NCBI GenBank assembly: GCA_009599575.1 | Contig: VWND01000075.1 | Span: forward strand, 1,736,001-1,800,000 | Reading direction: 5' to 3' | Source: Blumeriella jaapii | Lineage: Eukaryota > Ascomycota > Leotiomycetes > Helotiales > Drepanopezizaceae | Length of the DNA stretch: 64,000 bases | Shown here: positions 22,329 to 34,533 of the stretch, one piece after another | How positions within the stretch are numbered: position 1 is the stretch's first letter | How the letters are laid out: the number at the start of each line of letters is the position of its first letter | Notes under the pieces: generated by a model | What the model was told of the DNA's origin: nothing | What the model saw: the letters and a program-made list of their open reading frames with translations, nothing else | The model's database searches: none | Translations under genes and position numbers: made by a program

Positions 22329-25300
22329 CTAATCGTCGTCGGATTCCTCCTCTGACACCTCGGAGTCTTCATCGTCCGAATCGTCATCCTTGAGAAGCTT
22401 CTCGATATCGATTTCCTCTTCCGCTTCGAAGTCTTCGTCCTTGATGGGGGTAACGCACGGGACCTCGGACCATGAGACTTTCATTGTTGCAATGAGTCCT
22501 CGGGCAATTTCTCGAAGCTTGGACTTCAACAGAGCCGGACTCTTTGAGTCCTCTTGATCGTAGCGGATTTTCTGGTTTTCTAGCATCTCTTCAAAGTCTT
22601 CCCTGATTTGTGAAATGGCAAGCGAGCATCCTTTCTCGAATGCTGCAGGCAGTTTTCTCAAAAGCTTTTTGAAGGAGTTTTTGATGCTTGATGTAGCCTC
22701 ACTGTACATCGTGAGACGCATCGTTTGAACGTGAGCGATGTGTCGTTCTTGGTTGCGTTTGAAGAGGCCATGACCTAACTTCAGTTGAGCTTTGATCATG
22801 TAGAATTCTTCTCCTATTTTATCATGACTTACCAGTTTCTTCTCCGCAAATGTCATATACAGGTTTCCAGATCCCATTGATGATTGGTAGAACTAATCGA
22901 TGGGCATCACGGGCAACCTTTACAACAGTCTCTTCGAAAACTCTAAGAGATAGCTTGCGGATAAGCATGATGCTTCGAAGAGAGCTCTCTGTCCACGTCT
23001 GAACGGCCTGGGATAAATCCGGGCACATCTCTGAGATCGAGCTCCCAACGGTTGTTACGAATTCATGAAAGGCAGCTTCTACGGCCGCATCGTAGATGGG
23101 ACGCTGTGCTGGAAGATACCGGTAGAGTGTTCGGTCCCATTGCTTAACGATCAGACTCAAGTAGGTGCCAGCCCTTCTTTTGATTAGATTGAGCCCGGGC
23201 TATTTTGTGAGATTCTAGGAATTGGAAACTCACAATTGATCGTTCCACATGATTCCAAAGCCGCCTCGAGTCTTCCAGGTGCCCTGGCCTCGATTTGCAG
23301 CCCGATGGCTACTCCAGTGCATTGGTTTCTGCGACCAGCCTCTTACGGTTTGTTCGGCTAATTCACTCGCACGCTTCTCAGCCTCCAGTAGCGCTGGAAA
23401 TAGCTCTTTTTCCAGAATAGATTCACATCGTTGCGTTGCTTCGGTGTTAATCTTAGATAACGCCTAAGAAATACCATTAGTCACACATCTCCCAAGCAGA
23501 AAGCTAGGACAAACCTCTTTCAGATTCTGAAAGCGCTTGGCGAACAAATTGGCTATGTTGTTTCGCTGAACGCCAGACAATTTGTACTCAACAGACTCAC
23601 CAGCGAGCCATGGAGCCATCGATAGCTCGAGACTGACAAGATCCTCAAGGAATGCTAGTGCATTACGGTCTCGAGATGGGAGTCCTAATGAATTAAGCCA
23701 TTTTTGTAACTCAGGGATTCCAGTGTCTTCCTTTCGTGGGAAACCGACTATTGATTTCTTCTCCTTCGAATGATCGGAAAATGCCCACGAAGACACGCAG
23801 AACACAGGTAAGGGTTTGCTGCTACCATTAAAGCCCATTTCTTTGCGTGTTGCCTCAAAATCTTTTCTGATCCCGAGCTTCGATATGGAGTTTCTGTTCT
23901 TGATGCAAACTGCCATTTTTCGCCGCTCGCATTCAAGCATTGCATTCTCAAGCTTCTGAATTTTCCTTGTACCCCGGAGCTGTTTCTTAAGTATCCGGTC
24001 CATGATGCCCTTGGTACTTTTAAGACTTTTCTGGAGTTTTCGCAATGTTTCGATTTGGGCCGAGTCTTCCGCCGTCAGGATCAGGTTGCTGTTCTCTGCG
24101 ATGCCTTGTTAGCGCCTAGTGACAATCTCTACATGCAACTGCTTACTTGTGTCCGGGAGGTCTTCGTTCCGCTTCCGTTTCTTCCCAGAAGTGAGGCTAT
24201 CAACGATGTACTTCTCTACTGAAGGAAGCTGCTTCAACTCCTTGATTTCTTTTTTGACCAGCTTGGAAGATTCTTTTTTCTCAGCTTCAGCTGCTATTGT
24301 CTCATTGTAATTATCCAGAGATCTTTGAAGTGCAGCGCGAATTATGGCTTCTTTCTCGAATTCACCTGCTAAAGCTGCCTGGACATTCTTGTGCGTATTG
24401 ATGTAACGAGCCATGTTCAAGGAAACATCCGTCTTGGACACGATAAAGCACAAATGCTCAGCAGAAAACTTGTTATCGAGCTGAAGATTTCGTTGAGAAA
24501 TCTTTCCTAGCAAATCTTGGGCCTGAACATTGTTAGTTAGATTCTGCCAGAAAACGAAAGCGCTCACTGGTTTATCAGAAATAGCACGGGTTATTTGAGC
24601 AATAACACAGCTGACAGAGAGATTCTTCTGATACTCCTCTGCAATCGCACCACGAGCAGCGTTGGTATCCATTGATCCAGGAAGGTCAACCAAGGCTATA
24701 CCGTGTTCCAAGACACTTGATACGACATAAAGTCGCACACGTTTGACCAGTGGCCACTGCGCATAAGCATTGCCAGTTTTTCCATCTCTGGAGTAGCTGC
24801 TATCGATAAATGGTCTAATCTTGGCAGAAAACCTCTTCCGAGAGTCCTCGGCCAAAGTCATCGTAGTTCCTAGACTTTTGACATTTTTGTGAATTAGGAG
24901 GCTGTCAACAGTGCGATTCTTCAAGTCAGCAGGGCTTTTTATTCGGGGGTAAACGCATTTGAGCTTCTGCAACGCAGTCTTGATTCTCAAGTCCCGCTCA
25001 AGATCTGGCTCTCCGTCATCGCCGTCCTTATTTTGAGCCTGATCATCAACATCCTTGAAAAGATTTTCAAGCTCTACACGCCAGTCGTCTTTGCTAATCC
25101 TCTCAATAATGGCGCGGTAGGGTAATCCACCCTGATCTTTCATATGATTCCAAGAGATCTCGACACAGACGGCTGTACATGCCTTCTCGTCGTCTGCTGG
25201 CAGAAGATCCTCTTGCTCGAGAACAGCGTTGATCAGAGATGACTTGCCAGCCCCAGTAGTCCCGAGGAAGCCTACTAAAACGCGACATTCCCTACTATTT

Positions 25301-25891
25301 GACTTGATGGTCTCTGTATGGTTCACAAATGTTAGACCAAAGAATTTGGCGAATGTATTCATCGCAAAATTTTGAGAATTGAACACTTGTGAATAGGGTC
25401 TTACCTATTCTCTCGATCCATCTTGATGTACTTGGAACATCGTGTTTGAAGAGCTTCATCTGCGTCATCAGATTTTCCAATAATTGAACGCCGGCAGTGA
25501 CAGCCTTTTCCCGAATCTCAACTTGCATTCTTGGGCTGTACGTTCCGCTCTGCTGCCAGGTGAATCTTGATCGGGAGACATCATCGCTTTGATGATTGAC
25601 GCCGACTGATGTGGGATCTTCCTGAGTTGGCGCACGCGAGAATGTGGGCGCCAGGTCGGCTCTATCATAGGAAGAGTCTTGCTCGATTTCTGGTTCAAGT
25701 GTAGAGTCACGCTCAGTCTTGGAATTGACTTCAGATGCCGGTGCAGGTTCTTTTGGGGTCTCGGGTCCATGCTTGGTAACAGTCTCAATCACAGCCTGTG
25801 AGATGATTTGAGGCTCAGGATGCGCAGCGGGTACGCGAGGAAGGCCCTCTAGTGTAGATTTACGCTCATCTTTTACCTCGGGTTCCGCCAT
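22329..25891 (-). CDS. Large dynamin-like GTPase (SLIP-GC-type), 1,083 aa
   Basis: Six exons join in frame: 25891-25405, 25313-24147, 24095-23515, 23463-23234, 23173-22833 and 22774-22329. The N-terminal 160 residues are acidic and low in complexity. The GTPase domain follows with the P-loop GFLGTTGAGKSSLINA, the G3 motif VDLPGSMD and the G4-like VSKTD. Long helical regions come next (RKLQKSLKSTKG…), and the end is very acidic (DDDSDDEDSEVSEEESDDD). The arrangement matches fungal proteins annotated as nuclear GTPase SLIP-GC-like or dynamin-family P-loop GTPases. These have no settled role in fungi. A KKRKRNED stretch before the third exon could be a nuclear localisation signal. The gene is intact. 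It has no close functional neighbour, though long intergenic DNA lies on its 5' side. Confidence 0.85.
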
Positions 25892-27971
25892 GGTGATTTC
25901 GATGGAAAATTAAGACTCAGTCCATTTGGCAAAGCCTGAGGGATGCAGCTATGATGCGCAGATCTGTGTGATTAGAATAAAGAACTACAGAGAGCGTAGA
26001 ATAGATGGTCAAATATGAATGGATTCGGGGAAATTTATCAGGAGCTGGTGATAATGAGTTTGAGGAGAATTTTGGCTAGGAGAAGCGAGGTATGGAGGGA
26101 GCCGGCAGAACTTGGCAGAGACGAAGAGTACTTACTAGATTTTGGAAAGGGATGAAGAAACGGGCTTTCTAGACCGCAGATTTTCCAATGATGAGATTTT
26201 GACGAGAGCTAGAGGTGCTCCAAATGGAAGTTGTTGAGCACGCGGTGGAAATCGTTTGGATTCTCGTCAAGAAAGTTGAGCTGGAGCGAGATTGGAGATG
26301 CGATGTGGAGTGCGTACTTGCAAGTCGTAATTTATAGGGAAAAGGAAGAGACTTTGAGGATTTGTTATTGATGGGGTGAAAGAAAGAAGCGGGGCGGATC
26401 TGGGAGGTGCTAGAGGTATAGAGCTGTAGCTAACAACCTTAAAAGGATTAGATGTCACGTTTTAGTCACGCGATTGGTTAGATGATCAACCACCTGTATC
26501 CATCATGTATTCTAGAACGCCCAACCTTAGAACTTAGAAACCCCGTAGTCAAGGCAAACCACCTACGGGACCTCTTGCTCCCTGACACAGCCGCGAAAAC
26601 AGTAAGAAGAATCTGGCGTGGAAACGGTTCCTTACCAACCAGAGAAGGCAGGAGAGTTGCACAGGTGTTTCTGATAGGTACGCACAGTAGGTACACAGTA
26701 CGATCGATGAGATGTCTTAGTGTTGGACATGTATGTACTGTGATCATGAGATCTCAGAAATCTGGGATTTGCAGCAACATGATGTGCGTGGTGTTTTGGG
26801 GCTGTTGAAGGGCTGAAGGGTTGAAGTATTGTTGCTTGCGGGCGCTTTTGTGATGACTGGAAGTGAAGCTTCAGTCTTGAAGTAGTTGAGATAGAGTTAG
26901 ATATTGTTCAATTCGTTCTAAGCACCACAAACTGACATTTACACTCTCGAAAGCTCAATTTTGAAGGAAGCGTAGCGATCTCAAATGGTCCTCCTTTTAC
27001 GATCTCTTCCATTTGACCTCGAAAATCTGTGAAAACTCCCTGGCAAATTTCAGCTTGATTCGCAAAAGCAAAATCTTGGGTTGATTACCAATACATGAGG
27101 ATGTTATTGACTTCGAGCACGCTTACGCGAAGGAAACCTGAGGCAGAACCCTTAAACCCATCTAAGTAAATTAAACAGATATCTGGGTCAAACATTGTGA
27201 ATATCAGCAAGCTCGTACTCAACTGACTGAATAATTGAAAGCGCTAGCTCGTACACAGTATTGCTTGCTCCTTGCGTTACACTTCGAGCTGGTTGAAAGG
27301 CTGAAAGTCCCAATGTAACAAGCTTCATCTCAGATATTTCCTACGGCCTTTTACTAATTCTAGAACCAGACGTTAGAGAATATTTAATTTAAACCAAACG
27401 ATACACGAGTCAAGGGTGTCTTTCGAAAGGTATTTCATTCATAAAGCAGCCTTTAGCTCAAATGTCCGTTTGAGCATTTTGAACCAGGCCCATGACTTCA
27501 TGCCTCGAGAGCTATAAGAGCCTCGAGACCGTGACTAGGGAGCGCCCTTGGGTTGGGAAGTCAAAGCTGCGGGAGGTTGCCCCATAATCCAAAATCTGCT
27601 TTGTTCTGTTCTGAATATTGCTGGTCAAGAGGTGCGTGTCCTACTGATTTGGTAGCATCTCCTTACACGTTTCTATTATAGCGTAAGCAAAAAGGTAAGT
27701 CTGGGGAACAAATAGCAAGGGAGCAGCCTTGATATCTGAAACAGTATGCAACGGTGCTGCACTCAGCAAGATTGAAATCTCGTACTGTCTTATTTTTGCA
27801 AGTCCACAAGTATCCTTGCCTGGAAGTTGTATCGCTTGACAAGTAACGGCAATAAATCTGGGTGATTCCAGAAGAGATACACAAAGAACAGGCTAAGGTG
27901 ACTCCAATTTGATTCCCAAACCTACGTACACATACAATTCTATTCCATCACACCGAACCGGCTTCAAATAC
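25892..27971. other. 2-kb gene-free region upstream of the GTPase gene
   Basis: No supported coding frame, RNA gene or repeat array. Short frames on both strands lack protein-like composition. Probably promoter and spacer sequence. Confidence 0.5.
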
Positions 27972-28721
27972 TTAAGGTCCGTGATGAGAATAGATTTGCC
28001 GTGTCCTGAGATGTACAGGGGTCTCGCCCTTGGGTGTATCCGGGATAACCTTTTCAATTTTCTAGATCAACCTCTTAGCAGCTTACTACGAAACCTAATG
28101 ACTGATGCTGCTTACCAGGTTGTCAAAGACACATTTGTTAAGCTTCCATTCTTGGGGTCGGCATTGCCAGAGTTGCTGATTGTTGTCGTCAAGGCAGGTC
28201 CAGTGCTTGCGAAACTCCGCGAGACAATGCTTGTTCACGTCCTCGATCCTGGAGAGAACTATTAGCATCCCGATGGCCGTCTCCAGCGTGTTCTATTCCG
28301 TGAAATGCCCTTTGCAGCAGAGCTGGACCCATATACCAGCAGGATCCCAGAAGTTCCATTGTACATTTACAATGCTTATGATGCACCTCAATAGTATAAC
28401 CACTTACACACTCGTGGCACATCTTGTGACCCTTCTGCCTTCCTTCAGACAATCAAGCTCTCCCTTCCCCGGGTTCTCCGTCTTGCATTGCATGAAGTCA
28501 TCGTTATATGCCCTGCATCTCGCCCCGATAAAGAAGCTGGCAGACAACAATGGCGCTGAGCTGCTTCCAATCTCTTTGACGGGTGGGATCTCAGCGGGGA
28601 GAGGGGTGGTATCGATGAGGGTGGTTTGATTGAATCTGCCATTGGAATTAATCAGCTGGGATTTTTGGCAACAGGGAAGCTTCTATCGATAGACGAGATA
28701 CCTCGCTGGTCTTCCTGACAT
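27972..28721 (-). CDS. NADH:ubiquinone oxidoreductase 20.8-kDa subunit (NDUFA8), 156 aa
   Basis: Four exons, 28721-28702, 28635-28408, 28248-28116 and 28061-27972, join in frame to 156 residues. It starts MSGRPARFNQTTLIDTTPLP. Four CX9C motifs are exact: CRAYNDDFMQC, CLKEGRRVTRC, CLAEFRKHWTC and CRPQEWKLNKC. This double twin-CX9C pattern identifies the complex I accessory subunit PGIV/NDUFA8 (20.8-kDa subunit in Neurospora). It sits on the intermembrane-space side of the membrane arm and is imported through the Mia40 disulfide relay. The C terminus has KGETPVHLRTRQIYSHHGP. The last acceptor was set at 28062 because it keeps the conserved KIEKVIPDTPKG. The exons are short, so no single long frame reveals the gene. 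Divergent from NUP57 (461 bp between starts). Confidence 0.92.
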
Positions 28722-29182
28722 TTTGACGGCGTTTGGGACGGATCAGAGCGACTGTGGATGACCCAATTGGTGGCTTTGACGGTTTGGAGGAGCTTGTCGT
28801 GAGGTGAGGTTGCTTCGTGACGCTTGGACCATTGGCAGGTAGCCGAAGTTTTCTTGGAGCGCGAAACTGAGCTGCAGAGCACCTTGATCAACACCGCGAC
28901 AACTCTCCAGCTGGTGGTTTTTTTCTACAACAATTTCCACCATCGCACCAATTTCGCAATAGTGGTAGCGTTCCACCACTCCCTACACTACTTATTGCTG
29001 CGGATAGCCTCTTCTTGGACCGGTAACTTCTTTGTTCTCCGACCTCTATGCTTTAGCTCTCTACGCGCTTCGCTCGATCTACCTATTGCGCGACGACGAC
29101 AGACACCTCACCTTGCTACAAGGCTGCATACCTGAGATATCCGAGGCACTGTCAGCCAAACACAGTTCTACAGCGCTTTACA
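28722..29182. promoter_or_regulatory. Shared promoter region of NDUFA8 and NUP57
   Basis: 461 bp between divergent start codons. No coding frame kept. I see no strong regulatory motif. Confidence 0.4.
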
Positions 29183-30591
29183 ATGTTCGGCGCATCTTTG
29201 AACAAGCCGGCCGGAGGGGGTTTGTTCGGGTCGTCCCTCAATACAAATTCCCAGCCAGCTGCGAGCGGAGGACTCTTTGGCAGCTTGAGCACGAACAATC
29301 AGCAGAATCAGCAGCAGCAAGGTGGCAGTCTGTTCGGTGGGCTGGGGCAGAGCGCTCAGCAGAACCAAAACCAAAACCAAAACCAAAACCAAGCTGGCGG
29401 TTTATTTGGGCAAAGCTCGCAAAATCAACCGCAACAACAACAACAAAACAGTGGACTGTTCGGCGGGTTGGGCCAAAGCACGCAGAATCAAGGCCTACAG
29501 CAGCAAGGAGTAGGGCTGTTTGGTGGGTTCGGTCAGACCGCACAGCAGAATCAACAACAACAACAGCAGCAGCAGCAGCAACAACCCAACGGTCTCCAGA
29601 ACAGTCTCTTTGGGCAATCTACTCAACAGGCTCTCCCTCAATTAGGTCAAAGTCAAGCATTGTGGCAACCGAACAGTAGTGTACCTCGTATGTTCGACCG
29701 ACATTCGAGTCTGGGCTCTAGCTAATGTTATACAGGCGAGAAGGACATTCAAGAGCAGATGAAAACCGTTCTGGAGAAGTGGGACACAGCAAATTCAAAT
29801 TGCGCCTTCAAACACTACTTTTATAACAAAGTTGATGACAACATGGCACCCTACTACCGACCTGCTCCTAACGAAGACCCGAAAGCATGGGAGGAAGCTC
29901 TTTCGAAGAAACCGGGCCCTGGATACATACCTGTCTTGTGCATAGGATTTGCCCAGATGGGGGAGCGGATCAAACTCCAACAACGAAACCTAGCGAATTT
30001 TAACGTCCGTCTCCACGAGATCAACAACTCCTTGAGCAAAATGATGCAAGACCACGAGACAAAGACGAGCATTAGGGTGATGGACGCGCGGAGGAAGCAC
30101 ATTGTGTTGAAACAGAGATGTTTAGCTTTGGCAACCAAGGTTCAAGTGCTGAGAAATCGAGGGTATGCGATGGCTGGGGACGAAGAGGATCTGCGGTCAA
30201 AGCTGCTGGCATTGGAAAAGAACGTTACAGATCCGGGTCTTGGTGCGAGAGGGGAGGAGATCTGGGCTCGGATGCTTATCGTTCAAGACCGAACACGAAC
30301 ATTGAAGAGCGAGCTTGAGAAGGCTGGTGCGAATGCACCGGATGTGCTGGACGAGAAGCTAAGTGGGCACGCTAAAAGGGTATGGTCTGGACCTGCAAAG
30401 ACTGGGCGAATTCATCTAACATTCCTTAGGTACTGGAGGATTACTACACCCAGTTGAGCCATTTGAAGACGGAGCTGGACAGAGTTAACACGGAGTTTGA
30501 TGAATGGCAGAAGGAACAGGGAGGAACGGCGCCGAAAGTCAAGGAGACTGCGAAAAATGATACCCAGAGCCGATCTCTCCAATTTCTATAG
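29183..30591 (+). CDS. NUP57: Nuclear pore protein Nup57/Nup54, 436 aa
   Basis: Three exons, 29183-29687, 29736-30379 and 30430-30591, join in frame to 436 residues. The first 165 residues are an FG-repeat region with GLFG units (GGLFGSSLN, SLFGGLGQS, GLFGQSSQ) separated by glutamine and asparagine runs, including NQNQNQNQNQ and a run of nine or more Gln. The rest is the Nup54 coiled-coil domain, with FKHYFYNKVDD, YIPVLCIGFAQMGERIKLQ and helical heptads to the end. Nup57 forms the central channel complex with Nsp1 and Nup49, and its FG part makes the permeability barrier. The CAA/CAG tracts that code the Gln runs are likely to vary in length between strains. The gene is intact, and length is normal for the family. 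Confidence 0.93.
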
Positions 30592-30917
30592 CGGAACATG
30601 TGGGATACAGGTACGGCGTGTATGATACCAAATTCTGTACTTAATAATTGCATCCTGACAGACAATCGCTCGAGCACGATCTTGTCACGTGAAGACAACT
30701 AGCAGCTTCACCAACTCAGGGTGAGCTACACAAACCAACACGACGGTAAAGGGAAGGTTCACTGCCGTCTGAAGGGAATGTTCTAGGCAAGTCCACAGCA
30801 ACCACCCATCTACAATCGTGACTTACCCAAGAAACCCCGACTTCATTCCCCCCCCCCCGAGTCTTTACCAAACCACCTTCGGACCCAGCGTCAACCCACC
30901 CATCCAAATTACCCAAC
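30592..30917. other. Short intergenic spacer
   Basis: No gene seen. Contains a short poly-C run near 30849. Confidence 0.4.
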
Positions 30918-31689
30918 ATGTCCGCTCACGAACCCCAAGGCGACCGAGCCTTAAGCGATCCCTCTCTTCTCCCAGACCCAACTCTTGTCTTCACCGGCCG
31001 ACACGCCATCACCCCAACACCACTGGCCACCTCCCACCTCCCACGCACCCAGTCTCTTCGCCTCTCTCGGCGGCCACGAGAAGGACAGCCTGTACACCTA
31101 CAATGTCCAACGAGCCCGTCCACACCGCCGAAGCCATGACGGAACTGATCAGTCTCCTCATCCACAGCCCTGCGCATTATTCCTGGTGCATTCGTCTCCA
31201 CGGCCACCAAGGACTACAACACAGCCGAAGGAGCGGCGGAGGGCAAAGCCACCCCTGTAGGCATCAACTGCCTCATGAACCCGTAGCCCGAACACTGCCG
31301 CGTTGAGATCGGCAACGCGCTGTACGGCAAGATGCCGCAGCGCACGGCGGCGAGCAACGAGTGCGGATTCCTGCTGATGGCGTACGCCTTTGAGAAGCTG
31401 GGTTGTCTGCGGGTGGAGTGGAAGACGAGCAACTTCAATGAGGCGAGCAAGCGGGCGACGCTGAGTCTGGGATTTAGGGTTGAGGGGGTTTTAGACAGCA
31501 GTGAGCCTTGCGTTCTTTTCTTCTCTCTGACCCCGGAGGAGGGCGAACCAAATCTTCAGTGGGGTGTGTAAGTGGATGTGCTGATTTGTGACTATCATGA
31601 TCGTCCACGGCAGACACAGAGACACGGCTTGGTTCGGTTGCCAGCACGAAGAGTGGCATGACTACGTTAGTCTAAAGATGGAGCTGTGA
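30918..31689 (+). pseudogene. Broken GNAT-family N-acetyltransferase (RimJ/RimL-like)
   Basis: Pieces of one acetyltransferase can be followed in all three plus frames. PTLVFTGRHAITPTPL is in frame one; SLFASLGGHEKDSLYTY follows in a second frame; EPVHTAEAMTELISLLIHS in a third. The first frame then resumes with KATPVGINCLMN and meets a TAG at 31284-31286, before CRVEIGNALYGKMPQRTAAS, LLMAYAFEKLGCLRVEWKTS and RATLSLGFRVEGV. A last piece, RHRDTAWFGCQHEEW, is in yet another frame up to 31689. The order matches fungal and bacterial Acetyltransf_3 proteins from end to end. With at least three frame changes and one stop, this is most simply a pseudogene. Introns might explain one change but not the stop. 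Confidence 0.8.
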
Positions 31690-34221
31690 CTTCATGAGGG
31701 GAATTTCGATGACGAGGCACAGCAGAATAAGAGGCTGGAGGATGTAAGTTGTCGCTAGGTGAATGCTGTCACGTATTGGTCACGTGACTGGTAGCCTCAA
31801 GCAATCGGCCCTCGGCCTATGCAATTAAGCACGACTCCGTATATCAATACGGTACTTCTACAAGTCAACCAACCCAATATGTGTTGACCCATTGGCTGCT
31901 TCCCATTTATTGGACTACCGACTACTAGCAATGTAAGTGTTCAGGAAGCAGTGTGTATGAATCAGGCATAGGGCAATGGGCGAGCCGATAGATGGTTCGA
32001 CTGTGCTTGCTGGATACAGAAAATTGATCTTGCTGGGAGTAAGGAGGATGGAAAGCCGACCCACCTCTTGGTACATTTCACGGCACCCAAGGGGCGCCCT
32101 GCTACAGGAGCTACAAGTTCCATCGGCCATATACAATACCTTTCTCAGTAGACAACGGACCATCTTCGTGACCTGCCAGTGACTACTTTTTATCGCAAGT
32201 CTGCAAGCACACTGTTATCACATTCCTCAAGCGTATCAAACTCTTACTGTCTGAATATAATACAGCATGGCCATTTACACGCCCCAAAAACACTGCATAA
32301 CCATCTGCAAACACCACGAAGCTCCGATCGACGCTTCCAAAACAGACGGACAGACAGACTTTGCTTTTCCTTGTCAGTCAACAAAGCGCTCGCTCAGTAT
32401 TTTTGTAGCTTATCGTTCCTGACTTTTCGATTACTTCATACATACATAGTACCTATGTACATGCATGCATGCATACATGCTTACAGACATGCATGCATAC
32501 ACTGTACAGTGTACACACATACATGCAAAAATCTGTAGATCCAGTACAGAAGATGAAAGTGTAATATCCTAAAGCGATCGTCAAGCCACCGAATAGGTAT
32601 CTCTCCTCCGTACCTATTCCCAGCATGGAAATACATGTGTACAACCCACATACAGTACATACACCACACAAGCGTCCCTCCCTTTCTTCCTTTCTCCTCG
32701 TCATCGCATCACCCAACATCCTAAGCCTAACCCTACTTGAGTAGGTACTTAACCCTAACCCCCCAAGAGTCCCTTGCCCCCTCCCAACACAAGACCCGGC
32801 CATCTCGCCAGTCACAGATAAGCACCTGGATACGACATGGATAGCTTCAAGTCAGCCTCGAGCCACTTGCTGTTCAGTACATCCAGTACATTCCGTACTG
32901 CACAGTACCTCGCGTCCTCTTTTCCCCTCCCTCGTGCCAGCCGCCCAAAGGAAACCAAACCGAAACAAATCAAAAAAGCAAAGCAAAACAAAGCAAAACA
33001 AAACAAAGCGACAGGCCCCACTAGTTGCAGAGAAGAAGGAGGCCTAAAATGCGACGTGCAACAGAAAGAAAGAAAAAAAAAAGCCTGTTCCGTTTAGGTT
33101 CGGCACTGTACTTTGTTGTACTGTACGTACAGTACATACATACAGCACAGTATGTACCTACAGTATTGTATGGATCTGAGAACTTGCTTGACTTTGACCC
33201 GTGGACTGGCTGGCTGGCTGGCTGGCTGGCGTGTCAGAGTTGGGACTGCGGCGCGCGGAACAGACGTGAGCCTTGGCGTTGGAGCAAGCGAGCTTGGAGG
33301 ACTGGATACCTACTGTAGGAAGCGGGTAGATACTGGCTGTACTGTACATACCATTACATACTATGGTATGTACAGTACAGTACAGTACAGTACATAGGAG
33401 AGCAGAGGAGGGAGAGAAGCGTAGGCTTGGTTGATACACCGCTCCTTTGGGGAAGCGAGTCAGAAATTGTGTATGTGGCTGACTAGCAGGTTGGACTGAT
33501 TCGAAAAGGGGGAGGGGTATGGAACTTTATTTGAGAAAGAAGAGGCGAGGTGAAAGTGCAGAAGTGGCTGGAGAAAGAGAGAGAGAGAGAGATGCAGGGT
33601 TCGGCTTTGTTGAGGTGGAGTTTCTGGTTATGCCAATGCTACTTACTGTAGATACTGACGTGGGATTGATCGGTTAGAAAGGGTAGGGAGGGGGTGGATA
33701 AGTGGCATTTTCCTTATCAACAGAAAGGGCTCAAGGTTGCGTCGAGTGGAGGACGTGTTGGTTCTGTAGTGGCTTGTTACAGTTGCTGACAAGATAGATA
33801 CCCAAAGCGCTTTGGATGAAAGCCTTACTGCTTATTGGAGTGGACCTTGTGCACCTACATCCTGTACTGTACAGTACTGTACAAACCGATAGGAGGTGTA
33901 CGTATCTTAGGCGAGAAGAGCCATTCTGTTATTTTTCTGGGAGCAATGGAAGCAACTCGTGCCAGGATAGCACATTCAACACCGCACCGACGCATCTTTG
34001 CTGGAACGCTGCTAGAGGAGAGTGTCAATTCTTTGCGCCGTTGTCGTCGAACACACCGTCTATCCCTCGCCCATTCCACCCAACCGGCCAATGACGCTCA
34101 CTCATTCCTGACACTTGTGCCCAAGATGCGATGCTCCAGAACCTATTGTAGACCACACGCCCAGCCGTCCCTGGTCACTCTGCACCTGCGTCGTACCTGG
34201 CCCCCATCCATCCCCCCCTCA
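31690..34221. other. Gene-free region rich in GTACAGTAC and TACATGCA words
   Basis: Contains microsatellite-like TACATGCATGCATGCATACATGC (32457-32525), dense GTACAGTAC palindromes (33110-33170, 33338-33397, 33860-33886), GGCTGGCTGGCTGGCTGGC (33208-33229) and a GAGAGAGAGAGAGAG run (33574-33590). No coding frame was supported. Confidence 0.5.
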
Positions 34222-34533
34222 TTACACCAGCTTGCTGAAGACGTCGATGGCGAAGGGTGCTAGCACACGTTGCCAGTCAGCACACGCTCTGGCCGCGACG
34301 AATGCGCACGCAACGCGGGGGATGGCGAGGCGGGAGACACCTACACAAGTACAGCATGACGGCGCCGATGATGGCCTTCTGCAAGGTGAGCGAGGCTTCG
34401 TCTTCCGCCGCCTTCAACTCGGCCGGGCTCAGGGCTGGGGGCGCTGCAGATGTGGATGTCCATTAGCAACGTAGATGCGTAGATGAAGAAGGGAGAGAGG
34501 GCATCCTCGAGGGCACTCACGTCCTCCGAACAT
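34222..34533 (-). CDS. TOM5: Mitochondrial import receptor subunit Tom5, 49 aa
   Basis: Three small exons, 34533-34521 (13 nt), 34443-34345 and 34259-34222, join in frame to 49 residues. The sequence begins MFGGPPPALSPAELKAAEDE, with LTLQKAIIGAVMLYL as the tail-anchor membrane segment, then SPFAIDVFSKLV. This matches fungal Tom5 in length, N-terminal MFGG, ALSPAELKA helix and C-terminal PFAID block. Tom5 is a small tail-anchored part of the TOM complex in the outer mitochondrial membrane that hands precursors to the Tom40 pore. The tiny exons hide the gene from simple frame scans. Splice sites are GTGAGT/CAG and GTAGGT/TAG. It is divergent from GCV2, another mitochondrial gene. Confidence 0.87.

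Noticed and set aside
29032..29679. 215-codon frame overlapping the FG-repeat part of NUP57
   Set aside because: Out-of-frame reading of the CAA/CAG repeats; the NUP57 frame carries the conserved domain.
33110..33400. CRISPR-like array from the repeated GTACAGTAC words
   Set aside because: Repeats are short, directly abutting and without regular spacers, and the genome is eukaryotic.
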